From the NCBI GenBank assembly GCA_038380795.1, contig CM076267.1:10275501-10339500 (forward strand): DNA of 64,000 nt. Direction: 5' to 3'. The notes below the pieces were generated by a model that was given only the letters and a program-made list of their open reading frames with translations, had not been told where the DNA came from and ran no database searches. Below are positions 21,105-33,173 of the stretch, one piece after another (the stretch's first letter is position 1; each line of letters starts with the position of its first letter). The DNA comes from Pyrocephalus nanus (taxonomy: Eukaryota > Chordata > Aves > Passeriformes > Tyrannidae). The translations under genes and the position numbers were made by a program.

Positions 21105-24100
21105 TTAGACTGTGATTCTGGGTAGCAGAGTTACCACAAATATGTTCTTCATCCCAAAGATACCTTTCTTTATGGAACGGGCTAAAAGATCATCTAAACT
21201 CAGTAAATTGCCTTCTTTTCACTAAGAGGGAGTTGCACAAATAACTGGCTACAGGTTAATGAGATCTGACTGATCTCCAGAGGGTGCAAGCTGCTGCTCT
21301 ATAGATCCCTGACAGCTGGAGTTAAATGACCATCCAACTCATCCCTGAAACACAGGGAAATAGTTTGGGGCCCCTCTTTCCAGCCCACTGCCAGGTTGCA
21401 TTTTTTGCTTTCAACAGAGGTGACAGAAGTGCACTATATTGGTAATGATTTTTTAATTTCACAGACTGAACTATAAAATCCTTTTCCCACGCACACTTTC
21501 CCTTCTTCTAAAGGGATTTTACTGGTTGGTGGTTTCACTGAGTAGCATGCTCTGCAAAAAACAGCAATTCCAGACAGGAGGAAATTGTCACATGCAAAGT
21601 GTCAGTAACAGTCCACAAAGTTCATTAGAAAGGTCTTGTAAAGATAGTGAAATTATACTTTGATCTGAAATGACCTATTGCAGCCTGTAGGATCTTCCTG
21701 CAGGTGGCTGCCAAGCCTCCCTTGAATACAACACTGAGGAGCAGACCCAAATCTAAACCCAGCTCAGTCAACCAAAGGACATTTATTACCTTCAGTAAAT
21801 AAGAGATGAGAGGAAAACACAACTTCTCCTTTCTCCCACATCTCCTACTGCAGGTGAATTTTCACTCCTCTGGCTGCAGCAGTTTTAATAACCCATTTTG
21901 ATATTTTTCCCCGGGCAGGAATCCATCCTGCATAAACATCTCATGCCAGGCATCCCTGCTCTCCCACACAGACATGCACCCACACACACCTTCTCATATT
22001 TTGGTTCTGGCTTTGCTGATAAAAGGACAGATCGTGTCCACATTTTCAACCTACGACTCAACCCAGGGTTTCCATGACCTTTTCCTGCAAACTCCAGCTC
22101 TGCTGCTGGAATGACTCGTCCATTATCTTAGTTGTTCAATAACTCTTAGGCACTACCGTGCTAATAAGGCTTTGAATAAATGACAAGTCACAGCCAGAAG
22201 TCAATGAAACATTAGGAGTGATGACAAATCAGAAATGGCAAACTGACTGCACAAAGGAAAAGAAAGAAATGAAGTGAGATTTTTCTGTCTGCTTCCAAAG
22301 CAAAGGGGGAATGAAAGACGGGCTGGAGAGAATAGATTCATCACGCTTTGGCTTCGTTATTATAATAATTAATTTATATTAGCAGGTGCACATTAAGAAG
22401 CTCTGTTTCCACCCCTCTGCCACCACCAGCTGGTGCAACATGCATGTGTCAGTCATGGGAAATAGTAGTTGTGCTGGTGCCCCTCGCCATCCATCTTATG
22501 CCTGCATCCTGCAGCTTTGTTATGGGGTCCAGGCAGCAGCACTGGTACAGAGCTGCAGAAACAGATTTTTACCTCAAAGCCCCTAAAATGGCCAGGGCCA
22601 GATATGGTGGGAGACAACCAGGCACATAATGGCATTTCCCATATTTCGTGGGAGTGGACTGATGGCAGAGCACAGGTGTCATGGCCAGGTATTTGAAGCA
22701 GGGCTTTTATAATAAGGTTTTATAAACCTGCCCTGGAAAAGTATCTAGGACTTTATAACAGAGCACTTGCTCCTGAGGAACATATCATGGAAATGTTCAA
22801 AAGTCCATAGATCTCTGTTTTATACCTCATCCAGTGGATCCCACAGCAGGATTTGGCCCAGTGCCCAACAGCAGAGTTCTGAGATATTACTCAGGACCGA
22901 GAGAGCCAGAAAAATTCCCTCTTAGTAATGCCTGCTTAAATTTTGTGATATGGTGAAAATGCAGCCCGTGGAAATACATCTACCCTCTCTAGCACTTTCC
23001 TAGGAAGTCCTATCAAATGTTGTGATATCCATTTATAGCAAGGTGTGCATTAACTCCAGAAAGCCGAGATACATGACCCTGGCTACTAATGAAAGCTTCA
23101 GGATAAAGCAATAATGGCAGCTTGGGAACAAAAAATGCATACTGAAATATTATAGAAAGAAAGTTATTATGCAGGAGAGGCACAAAATTCAATTTTCTGA
23201 GCGGTACACTGGCTTAAAATATAGACAATCAACCTTTTCAGGGCCCTGAGATGGTGCTTTTTTGTGAATGTTTTGTGAACTCACACACACAGAGAAAAAC
23301 AAAGAGATAAACAGTCTCTTCTTCCCCTGCACTGAAGTGCTACAGTACTGAGCACACTGCTGCTATAAGACTACTGACAATTAGTGATGTGTCACCCTGA
23401 GCAGTATCTCTGTCTGCACGTATCTGATCTGCCCATCACCGTCGTTCTCAGCCACTGCAGCACAACCATGCACAGAAATCTTACATTATGGGAATAAATA
23501 TCCATTGAAGCCAAAGTGGCAAGTCAGCTGAGCACATAAATTGCCCAGATTCTACCCGAGGACAAGAATAATTATCTTTCCAAATCCACTTTAAAGCGCT
23601 CACTAAAGAATACTTTCTGAAGAGGTCAAGCCCTGATGATAGCTAATACTTTCAAATGAATCTTTGTTATTGCCCAAGTACAAAGAGCTGTTTTAAAGCA
23701 TCATGACAGAAGAATGCCTCTTCAGGAGCGAGCCTGCCCCTATTTGTGCAGATCATCACTTAAGTGTTTGGTAAGTCATATGACTCTGTGGCTTTGAACG
23801 ATTGCACTTTGAAGTACAACAGACAGATGTCAGCATAAAAAGACTGGGGGTGGCAGGGGGGAATCCAAGCCCCTCACAGCCAGCAGCAATGGACAGAACA
23901 GCAGTGAGCTTGTCTGTGGAGACCAACCCACCAACAGCCACTGAGCAATCGCCTCACCCCTTTGCTTCTGAAGACTGTTTAGCAATAGTCTACACAAGTG
24001 CCAATAAGGTGAAGTGCCCTAAGTCAGCTCTACCTGCTCAGCAATGTGGCTGAACCCACCAGCACTTACAGCACCAGGAGCTCGGGAGCACCACCACTGC

Positions 24101-27100
24101 TTGGAAAACAGGCACTGGGCAAAATAGTGCCCTTGGAGCCATAACACCAGTTAGTCCCTTGGGTGTCGATCATTTGAGGAGCAGTGTGTTGTAGCTTATG
24201 CTTCCACTGTCACTGCTGTTCCAGGGATAAACAGAAGGCTTCTGTCATCAGTGTTTTCAATCCAGCCCTTTTTCACAAGCACTGCTATTCAATTATAATG
24301 ATTGTTTTGTTACGTGTGGTTCTACTCTGACTCCATAAAAATAGGATCATGGAGTTCATGTTTATTGCATCTCAATGGTTTCCAGATCAAATGCAGTCAG
24401 TTTACAAGTAAAAGAGATGTTTGGTTTGCTTTTCCAACTACCAGGTCTACAAACTCACGCTGGGATCTAGAAGTTAAGTTGTCATCTTTTTGGCTTGTAC
24501 ACTTGCAAAAGGAATGAAAAAGAAATCTGCTCGCTCGCTCCTGGAGTGGCTGTGTATTTCCAGCTTCAACAGAGATTATAAGGAATAAAAATGAAGGCAA
24601 TATTTTTAAACCCACTTATCTAATTCTGTGCTTCAGGGCTTCAGAAAGGTAATCTGATTTTAAAAGCTACTCCAAGGGCAACTTGAAGTGACAAGACTTA
24701 AGCACCATATAAAATCTTACTGCATATTTAAGTACATAAATAGTATGTACCTAACTTTAGGCACTCATTTTTCAAAACTGTTCCCCTTAATTTAGTCAGC
24801 AAATTAATCAGATTTGCATGTGATTACACATAGAAAGCAGATCATTTCTGTAGGAAGGTGTTATTTTTATACAGACACTTGTTGGAGCAGAATTGCATGT
24901 TAAACTAAAATTTATGAGTCTGCAAGCTGAGTCTACATTAACTGTTTGACAGCTGCAAATTATTGCATTACAACACCAACTTGCTTACACAGGCCCATGT
25001 GCACACATGTAACTCAACCACTCCCCAGCTGTCTGTCTGTAAAACCTCAGAGCTGTAGGGGTTAGCAGGTTTCCCTCCCTACAACTCTGACAGGTTGTAA
25101 TCAGCTATCTGAGCCCCACTGACCTGCAGATGAAAGAAATAAGATATTCTAGAGGCAGAAGAACTCCTGAAACCTGGTTTGCTACAGATTAGCTACCTAC
25201 CACCTTGACATACAGATCCTCTAGCTCTTTGTCATGTGCACTGTGGGTTCCCTACAGCAAAACCTCCACTTTTCAGCCATGCCTTTGCTCCTCCATTCCA
25301 TCCCCCCCAGTATATTCAGCTCTTTCCTTTTGGACTCATTTGCCACATGGTTTTGGATGCCACCAGTCGAACGTGTATTATACCCAGAGTGCTGCTCTGT
25401 ATATCCCAGTGCAGTGGTCTCCTTGAGCCCTGCAAAGGATTTGCAGAAGCCTTGGCTAACAGGGTATGTGAGCACAGATTTACAGTGGGTAAAGTGAAGA
25501 AATGTTTGCTCTGTCACAAACATTCCTTCGTGACCCACGGTGCAGCCACCCTGACCACCCTGTCTGGATTTGGGCTTTGCCTCCTCCATCCTTGTGCCTT
25601 TGAGAGTTAATGACGATGTCTGATGGCAACCAAAGAGATAATGCATGAGAGCTTACTGGAAAAGTGGGCTGAAAATAAAGGCTGGGAACATGGCCAGCAT
25701 TTACAGATGTACTGAGTTAGCGAGCTGAGAGGAACTTTCCAAAATACTGGCCAGTTTTACACACCCAGCCTTTCCACGCTGGTTTCATAAGCTGGAGGTG
25801 CCTGCTTGCAGGGGCAGCCCTGCCAGGCAATCCTCACAGCTTTGCTGTGGTTCTCCCCCCTTTCCTATCCCCCTCTGACAAGGACAAGCAAGGGTGTTTA
25901 ATTACATCCAAATGCTAACATTTTCAGCTAAGTGTAAAATTGTTGATTTGGAAAGCAGCGCTCCTGCCTTCCATCATTAAAGAGCACTGTGATCAATGTA
26001 ACATCAGGCCAATTACGGCTGTTATGGTGCAGAGAGATGTATTTCTGTTCTCTGGCTCTCTGTATGTATTCAGGTGTAAGGGGAAGGAAAGTGCAGCCTC
26101 AAATGCTAATTGTGCTGCTTAGGACATATTCACCCCTAAGGAGTCCTGTCAATCACACAGCCTTTTAGTGCCAGGCAATTGCCAGTCTTTTCCCGCTCCA
26201 GCCCCAGCCAAGGTCTTGCCCATGATGATGAAATCTGCCTGGAGATTTTAGAGACCCACAGTCATGCAAGACAAGGCTGTTCCTGCAACAAGATGCTACT
26301 GACTTGCCTTCATAAACTGTCAAGGGGGCTCTGAAACGAGCACAGTGAGAAGGAATGGGAGTACTTGTGGTTCACTCCATCCTCCGGATGATATTTTCCC
26401 AGCACTAGTCACAGCTCGTGCTATTTGAGTCATCCTCATCTGAGAATGCAAATAGTTCCCAACCAGTAATGCAGCATTTCTGCTTTCAGGCTGAGAGCTC
26501 ACAATGCTCCAAGCTGAGCTGAGTCCTGGAGACTACAGGAATGTTCAGTGTCAGGGGAAGGGCCCTTGTACAGGTGGGATGGTAGGGTGGTAGAAAATTA
26601 AATGCTCTGGGCTGGAAGGAAAACAGAAGCACAGAACCCTCCCAATACTATTGGCTTTAGACTTTGGATTAAACCCTGTCCTTAGTCATGCTGAGGCAGA
26701 GAGGAGCAGCCCTGCACAGTATTCAGAACACTGTAGATTTACTCTGCTGAAACCATCCTTCAGTTCCACACTTCTGTATGACTTTCCTCATGGTCCCTCT
26801 GGGAATTATTTAAATTCCTTATAAGAAGGAATGGATTTGCCTTGCCATTTACAGCACAGGATGTTGTAGAGTTACTGGCTCAGACCTGAATGCTTCCTAC
26901 TTGGATTCACAAGAAAAATAAACATTAAACTGGAGTTTAAGTTGAGTAAATTCAGGTATCTGAAAGCAAAAGCAGCATTTTGTTGCAATTATTCCAGATA
27001 ACAAAAAGAAATCCAGAAAATTCAGAGCTGAGTTGAATGTAAAAGCCAACCAAGATGGTTAAGGTATGGAAATCAGTGTTAAGGCATACCAGCAAGGTTG

Positions 27101-27176
27101 CAGGGACCCTCCAGGGATAGCAGGGAGCAAACACACAGCTATGGCTAATGCGCAGCACCACTGATAGCTCAAGAAT

Positions 27177-27230
27177 AAATTGGTATTGAAAGCCCATTGC
27201 AGATTAAATTGATACTGAAAGCCCATTTCA
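27177..27230. repeat. 29-bp imperfect tandem duplication
   Basis: AAATTGGTATTGAAAGCCCA at 27177 and AAATTGATACTGAAAGCCCA at 27206 are two copies with period 29. They differ at a few positions, so the duplication is not recent. Confidence 0.8.
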
Positions 27231-30200
27231 TTTTTTATCTTTCCCTTATTAAATTATTTTAGGATGAGAAAAAGGAGACCACGTATCTGTATGCTAAGAG
27301 TAACACAGAGGTATAGCACATTAATCTGGCAATAAAGCCATCACGGACAATCTGCTGGCTCAAAGCCTCAGGACGTATATCTTACTCAAAAGTTGCATAT
27401 AAATTCAATTAGCCCAAGAAACAGTTACTGCCTTATAAACATGTGATGTTTCTAACCATTCATTTAGCTGTTTACCTGCAACAAAACAGATAATGGAGAT
27501 ACCCAGACATCAGTGCAGGTCCCAACCCCTTTCTGTGGCTCCTTTAAGAAAGCTCCCTAGAAATTAACACTGAACCTACACTTGAGTTTCATTCCTTGGA
27601 AGGAAATGGCCTTCCCTTCCTTGGTGTGGTGTACCCTCTCCAAAAGCCTGTGAAGGAAGTAACCCATGCCACAGTGAAGCAGATAAAAGCTGCAGGTGGC
27701 CCAATATGTGAGATCTTTTCCCATCCCCATGCAGCTCTGCCTGGGGTCTTGCTGTGCCAGCTCCATCCTCCAGGAAGCTCTGACATTTTCCTTGGTGGTC
27801 CCAAGATAAGGAAGGATAATGGTTACCAGGGTTAGCAGGAACCATTTTCTTTTCAGTCCTGGCCACAGACGTAACATGTGATCACACACAAATCGTTCGC
27901 TCTTCCTGCATCTTGGTTCACCCATATGCTGGGGACAGCATGTTTCCCTAACTCTGAGAGCAGCCTCAGAGCCTGGAAGCAGCATCTTCTCTTTTCACTG
28001 GCCAAGAAAATTTCTTGCCATCAGTGGTAAGTGGGTGTTTTCTCTGTACGGTTTGCTCAGAGGGAAATTAAAAGGCAGAAAGCAAAGATGTAAAGCTGTT
28101 CTTGAAAGAAAATGTCCATCTCCAGAAAAGTGAGAAAACATTACAAGTTCCACACATTTGGCACCACTGCCAAGTGAAGTCTTGAGCAATTAGTCTGCTG
28201 ATTGTTTGAACTTCACTGAGTGCAATCTAATTTACCATCAGTGCAAGTCTCAGTGTGTTTCCAGCAGAGGGTGCTCAGCCAGAGCTATTCTCAGCTGCCC
28301 CACTGGCCTGTTCGGACCCAGTGAAGACCTTTGGGTGCCGCCCGTGAGAAATAAAAGCGGCAAATACTGCACCCAGAAAGAAACCCAGCTTGTCTGAGTC
28401 ATCTCTAAGCTTTCAACACACACATCTGAGCAGGATCGCTCCTATCCTGGAGCAGCTGCTGTGGAGAACAGTGTGCTTGGAGGCAAAGTGAATCGACTGT
28501 GAGGGTGAAGGGAGAGAGGCATGGGAATGCCAGGCCCCTCACTGAGGGTACACTTGGGGTTATCAGAAGCTCAGGATAAGCCCCTCAGCCCCTGTGCAGA
28601 GCTCCGTGCCATGCACTGCATGGCCACCCCTGACAAAGACCAGGACTGAAATGGTCACTTGCTTATCCTCCGCAATGCAGATGTTTACAGGTATTTTTAC
28701 TAAACACTTCAAAAAGGTGCCTCTCTCAGGAATCTGTTTACACATTCTCAATCTTCTGAGCTTATAAACATTACTTTAGCTCTGAAATTCCCACCACAGC
28801 AAGTGGTGATCTTCAGAAGGTGTGGAGTCTAGGCGGTGGAAGAGGCATTTAAGCGCAGAGTGGGTGTTAGCCCAGATCTCTTCCTCCTCAAGCCTTGCTG
28901 GTATCTGCAAAAGACTGCACTCAATTTTTGAGCGCTAACAGTTCCAAAAGTTGGCAGATTTGAAAATAAAACATGAACCACGTACCTAATTGCCTGGGTA
29001 CTGGAGCATGTAATGTCTCCATCTATGAGCCTGAAGGCTGCCAACACAGTTGCAGAAAGGAGCTGCAGTGTGGGGCAACAAGCACAAGCCTAAGATGTTT
29101 TTGGCAGAAGCAAGAACACTGGGTCACCAAAACCATCACCTTCAAGTTTTAAGACATATGCCCCAACTCTGTGTGGGATGTTCAGTGAAATGAGTATGAA
29201 GTTTTGGTCCTCAATAGGAAAACCTGCACACTGAAACCTGGGATAATCAGTTTGTCTCTACTCGATTGAGACTCAGGTGACCCCACACTGATGCCAGATT
29301 ACCTCTCATTATTTGAAGTGCTTGTCCCATATATCTGCCTGGGAGGTACTAAGCAAGGCAGAGAGAGGAAGCTGGCAGGTCAGCAGTGTTTTAAGTGTGG
29401 TTAAAACCCAGACAGCTTCAGAAAGTAAATACTCCCCCTGCTCCCAGTCTTCCAGTCAAAGAGTCACATCCCGACCAAAACCTGAAGTGGAAGCACATCG
29501 GAGGGACTGCAGTTTCCTACTCTGGAATTTTGGGTTTGATAGAATTTGTGATTTTAAATTGGGTCAACTAACCAATAATGTGGCAAAAGAAATAAAAAAT
29601 GAATGCACACCAAAGATGAGAAAAAAGGGGGAATGGGCAGCAGAAAAATGTTATGTGACATTATTAATGACTTTTTCCTTTGTCCTTCTGTCCTGTGAGG
29701 GAAAGCAGTTCTCACACAGGACTTGCAGCTGCAAGTCAAATCTGTTCCTCCAGACCAGGGAAGCGTCCAAGATCTCACATGTATCTCCATTATAACGGGT
29801 CCCAGCCACATGTTCTTCTAGCACAGAAGCCAAATACCAATGCCTTTCCAAGGCCTTTTTTTAGGCCAAGACCTGGATTTTTTTGTGAGGGGACTTGTGC
29901 TGAAAGCCAGTCAGAAAGTCATAAAGAGATGTGCTCATCTGGAGCCGTATCTCTTTATAGAAGGTTCCTGTTAGAGAACTTGTGTCATCTGGGAGACAAT
30001 GCTTATCATTTCTTCAGTCTGAACACATTTTTATTCAAATCACAGAGACATATTATTTCTTGAAAACAGGGTAATCCAACTACTTTAAGATCTTCCTTTA
30101 ACCCAACTGGAATTTATAGAAACTTAATGCAACAAATAGGGTTTCCTAAAAGAACAAGACTGTGTGATAGCTCAAAACTGCCAGGCCCCTGCAGCTGAAA

Positions 30201-32127
30201 GTGCAGTGGGGCGAGAACAGACAGTTAACGTGTGGAAATGAGGACAAGGAGTCAAAAAAAAAGAGAAAGAGAGACAGGAAGACTCACTTTTTAATGAAAA
30301 TATTATCCTGCTAAATTGCGTGATTAAAAGTCCAAAGAAAAAAATTTGAACGTGGCACAAGTTAAAAGAATTACAATTTATACAGTTGTGGTTTTTTTAT
30401 CCTGTCTTCTAAATAGGCAGTGATCTGTTGCACATAAAACTGTAGGATGATAATTGGAAACAGAGTTTAGTCCCATGACAGGAAATAAACTCTTATCAAT
30501 GGCTTTTGCAGATCCCAGTCAAACCGTTGGGAAATTGGTAGTCCTGAAAATTAATATGTAAGATCATGATCTTAGAGAAGGATATAGCAAATACACTTAT
30601 CTGTAATGAGTCTGTACTGGGTTTTTTGCCATAAAGATAACCCTTGAATAAGAAATCCAGCCATTTCCTGGTTTGGACTTTGTCAGGATTCCTGGTAACA
30701 GCATTGAGGAGAAAACCCACGTAATTTGCTTGGCAATGTGAGACAGACTCCAGCTTCCGAGCAAGAGCAAACAAGAGATTTTCTAGCATCTCATGAGCTG
30801 AGCTAAAGACAATAACAGAGCATTATATAACATGACAGAAACCCATTTTCACCACAATCCATTAGTGCAGCCGAATCACTCAATTCTGCAAACTGCACTG
30901 ATCATTCGACATTAATTGGGGCAAATTAAGTAATAATTTATGACTTTTCTCCTTCATAATTACTTCTGGAAGGAAATAATGAGGAACTAACAATTAAGAT
31001 GAGGGTGAAAAGCTTCAGAATAATTTGTTAAACACGAGTGTCCTTTCTTTTTCTTCTCCTTAGAAATAGCCTAGTAACTCACCTATTGGTTACTTGGGTT
31101 GTCATTTACAGCTGTGCCCCAATATCCAACTCACGGGAAACAGAAAATTCACAGCCCACTTTCTCTAAATGCATGGATAGGAGCTGTGCCCACCTTTTGT
31201 GTGAGAGTCACCCAACAGCCACTAGACATCCTAGGATGCTACTCCTGTGGAAAGCATTTTTAGAAAAAAATAAAGGAAAAATACTTAAAGAGGAGAAACC
31301 ATTTTAACCAGGAGATCTGGAAACCAATGGAGGAATCCACAAGTCTGAGGTTGATGCATCGTTACAGATCAGCAGTTCAGGCAGAGTGTGACTTGTGCAC
31401 TGGGCTCGTGCCTCTCTTTTTCCAGGATGATTTGGACCCTTAATGAAATCGATAAATCATTTCAAACAAGACCAATAACTACCACTTATCTTATATGCAC
31501 AGAAAAGGAAATTTAACTTAGGCTCAAAGACAAATTACAAAGAAAAAGAAAACATCTAGCAGTGTAACCTCATAACCAATTATTCCTTTCACAGCCTATT
31601 ATTCCTTGCATATTGTCATTTCTCTTCAATTAAATGCCCTGTGCTATTTTAAATACTACAAATCAGTGCCAGTTCAAATAGATGTTGTAAATTTATGCAG
31701 AGGAGGAAGACAGACATCCAAGCTGTAATTCTTTATTCCAGGCTAACTTGCTCAAGTTATAAACTGCTGATTTGAACATGAAACAGGCCTGAGTGATCCA
31801 TTTTTCCACGGCGATCAGAAGACGGGGTATGGGGCTGATAAAAACATGCTGATACTTGGCAATAAAACCTCATCAAACTTTTCCAGACAAGATAATATTC
31901 AAACTCAGAACCTGGAATAAAAGCAGTAGGCAATTTCTTCTCCAAGCTGAAAATCCATGATCGTTTTGTTCCCATTTTTCTCCTGTCATGCACGATTTTC
32001 TTAAACAGAAGGTATTTGTTGTAGAAAAAAACCTAAAGGAGTTGACAGGAATAAAAAGGGTTTGGTTCCTACTCTGTCTTCCTGTTTACCAAGCAGCAAA
32101 TCTTGCCTGAATTTCTCTACAGTGTGC

Positions 32128-32153
32128 AAAGATAACTAGCAAAGATAACTAGC
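32128..32153. repeat. 13-bp perfect tandem duplication
   Basis: AAAGATAACTAGC is present twice in direct succession (32128-32140 and 32141-32153) with no mismatch. Confidence 0.9.
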
Positions 32154-33089
32154 AGCTAAATAACATACTGCAAGCAAACATATCATTACAGGGCCAAGTC
32201 AGTACATCCGATCCATGCATGAAACACCCTTTGAAAGAGAACCTCGACAAGGAGTCACTGCAGATTCAGGACCAGGTGGTAGCATGGAGTATATAAATCA
32301 GACGAGAACTTGGACCTTGATTTATATTTTTTAAGATAATAAATTTTTAAACAAAAAATGGAGCAACGTAGAGAGTGGTGATAGGCTCAAATGATGGCTG
32401 TTTTCCCAGGGAAGAACACAAGACTGTGTTAGTGCGAAGGATGATGATGGCTTTTCACTCCTATGGAGAAGCAGAGAAGGATTTTGAGGACAGCTCACAT
32501 GAGAATGTCTTTATGTCAGACAGTAGTGGAATGTACAGATAATCAAGCAGCTAAAAGTGCACTTGACAAGCTACCACATTAAAAAGCTTGGCAGAGCCGT
32601 TACCCATCTCCTAGGCAAGAGAAATGACTGCCCCAGGCTGCTGCATCAGGAATGCTCAAGCTAGCCCTGTTTTAGCCAACCTCTTGGTCACTTTACCACA
32701 GTAACCACAAGAACAACTCTACCATTCAGAAATTCTTCCTTGAGCCTGTTCACTGCAGGATTTGGGGTCTGGAACAGAGATATGCAAGGCAGTGAAAAAG
32801 CAGAGTCTGAGCAGCAAAAACTGGACGTGGCTTGAGGATGAAGATGCTCCTTGTTCTGTCGCTACAGTCCCCTCTCACCTGTATTAGCCACGCAGGCCTG
32901 AAAAGAGACCTGAGTGAGTTGGGATTGTGCTGTGTTTACCCCATATACACAGACCAATTTTCTCACATTGTAAAAGCAGCACCATCCTCTTAAGCCCAGG
33001 GATGATGGACATCCTTTCCTCTGCCAAATTTCTCACCTGTCAGGTGTCTCTGTGAAAAAAGACGGTTCTTTTTGTTCTTGCCCACAGCA

Positions 33090-33173
33090 GCAAACCAAAA
33101 ATAACAAAAAACTACAACGAAACAAAACAAAACAAAAAATCTCAACAACAAAAATGACAGCAACAAAAAAAGG
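33090..33173. repeat. A/C-rich low-complexity tract, (CAAAA)n-like
   Basis: CAAAACAAAACAAAAAA and CAACAACAAAAATG-type units. On the sense strand it is T/G-rich and produces the Phe/Leu/Val-rich frames at 32990-33311, which are not genes. Confidence 0.8.
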
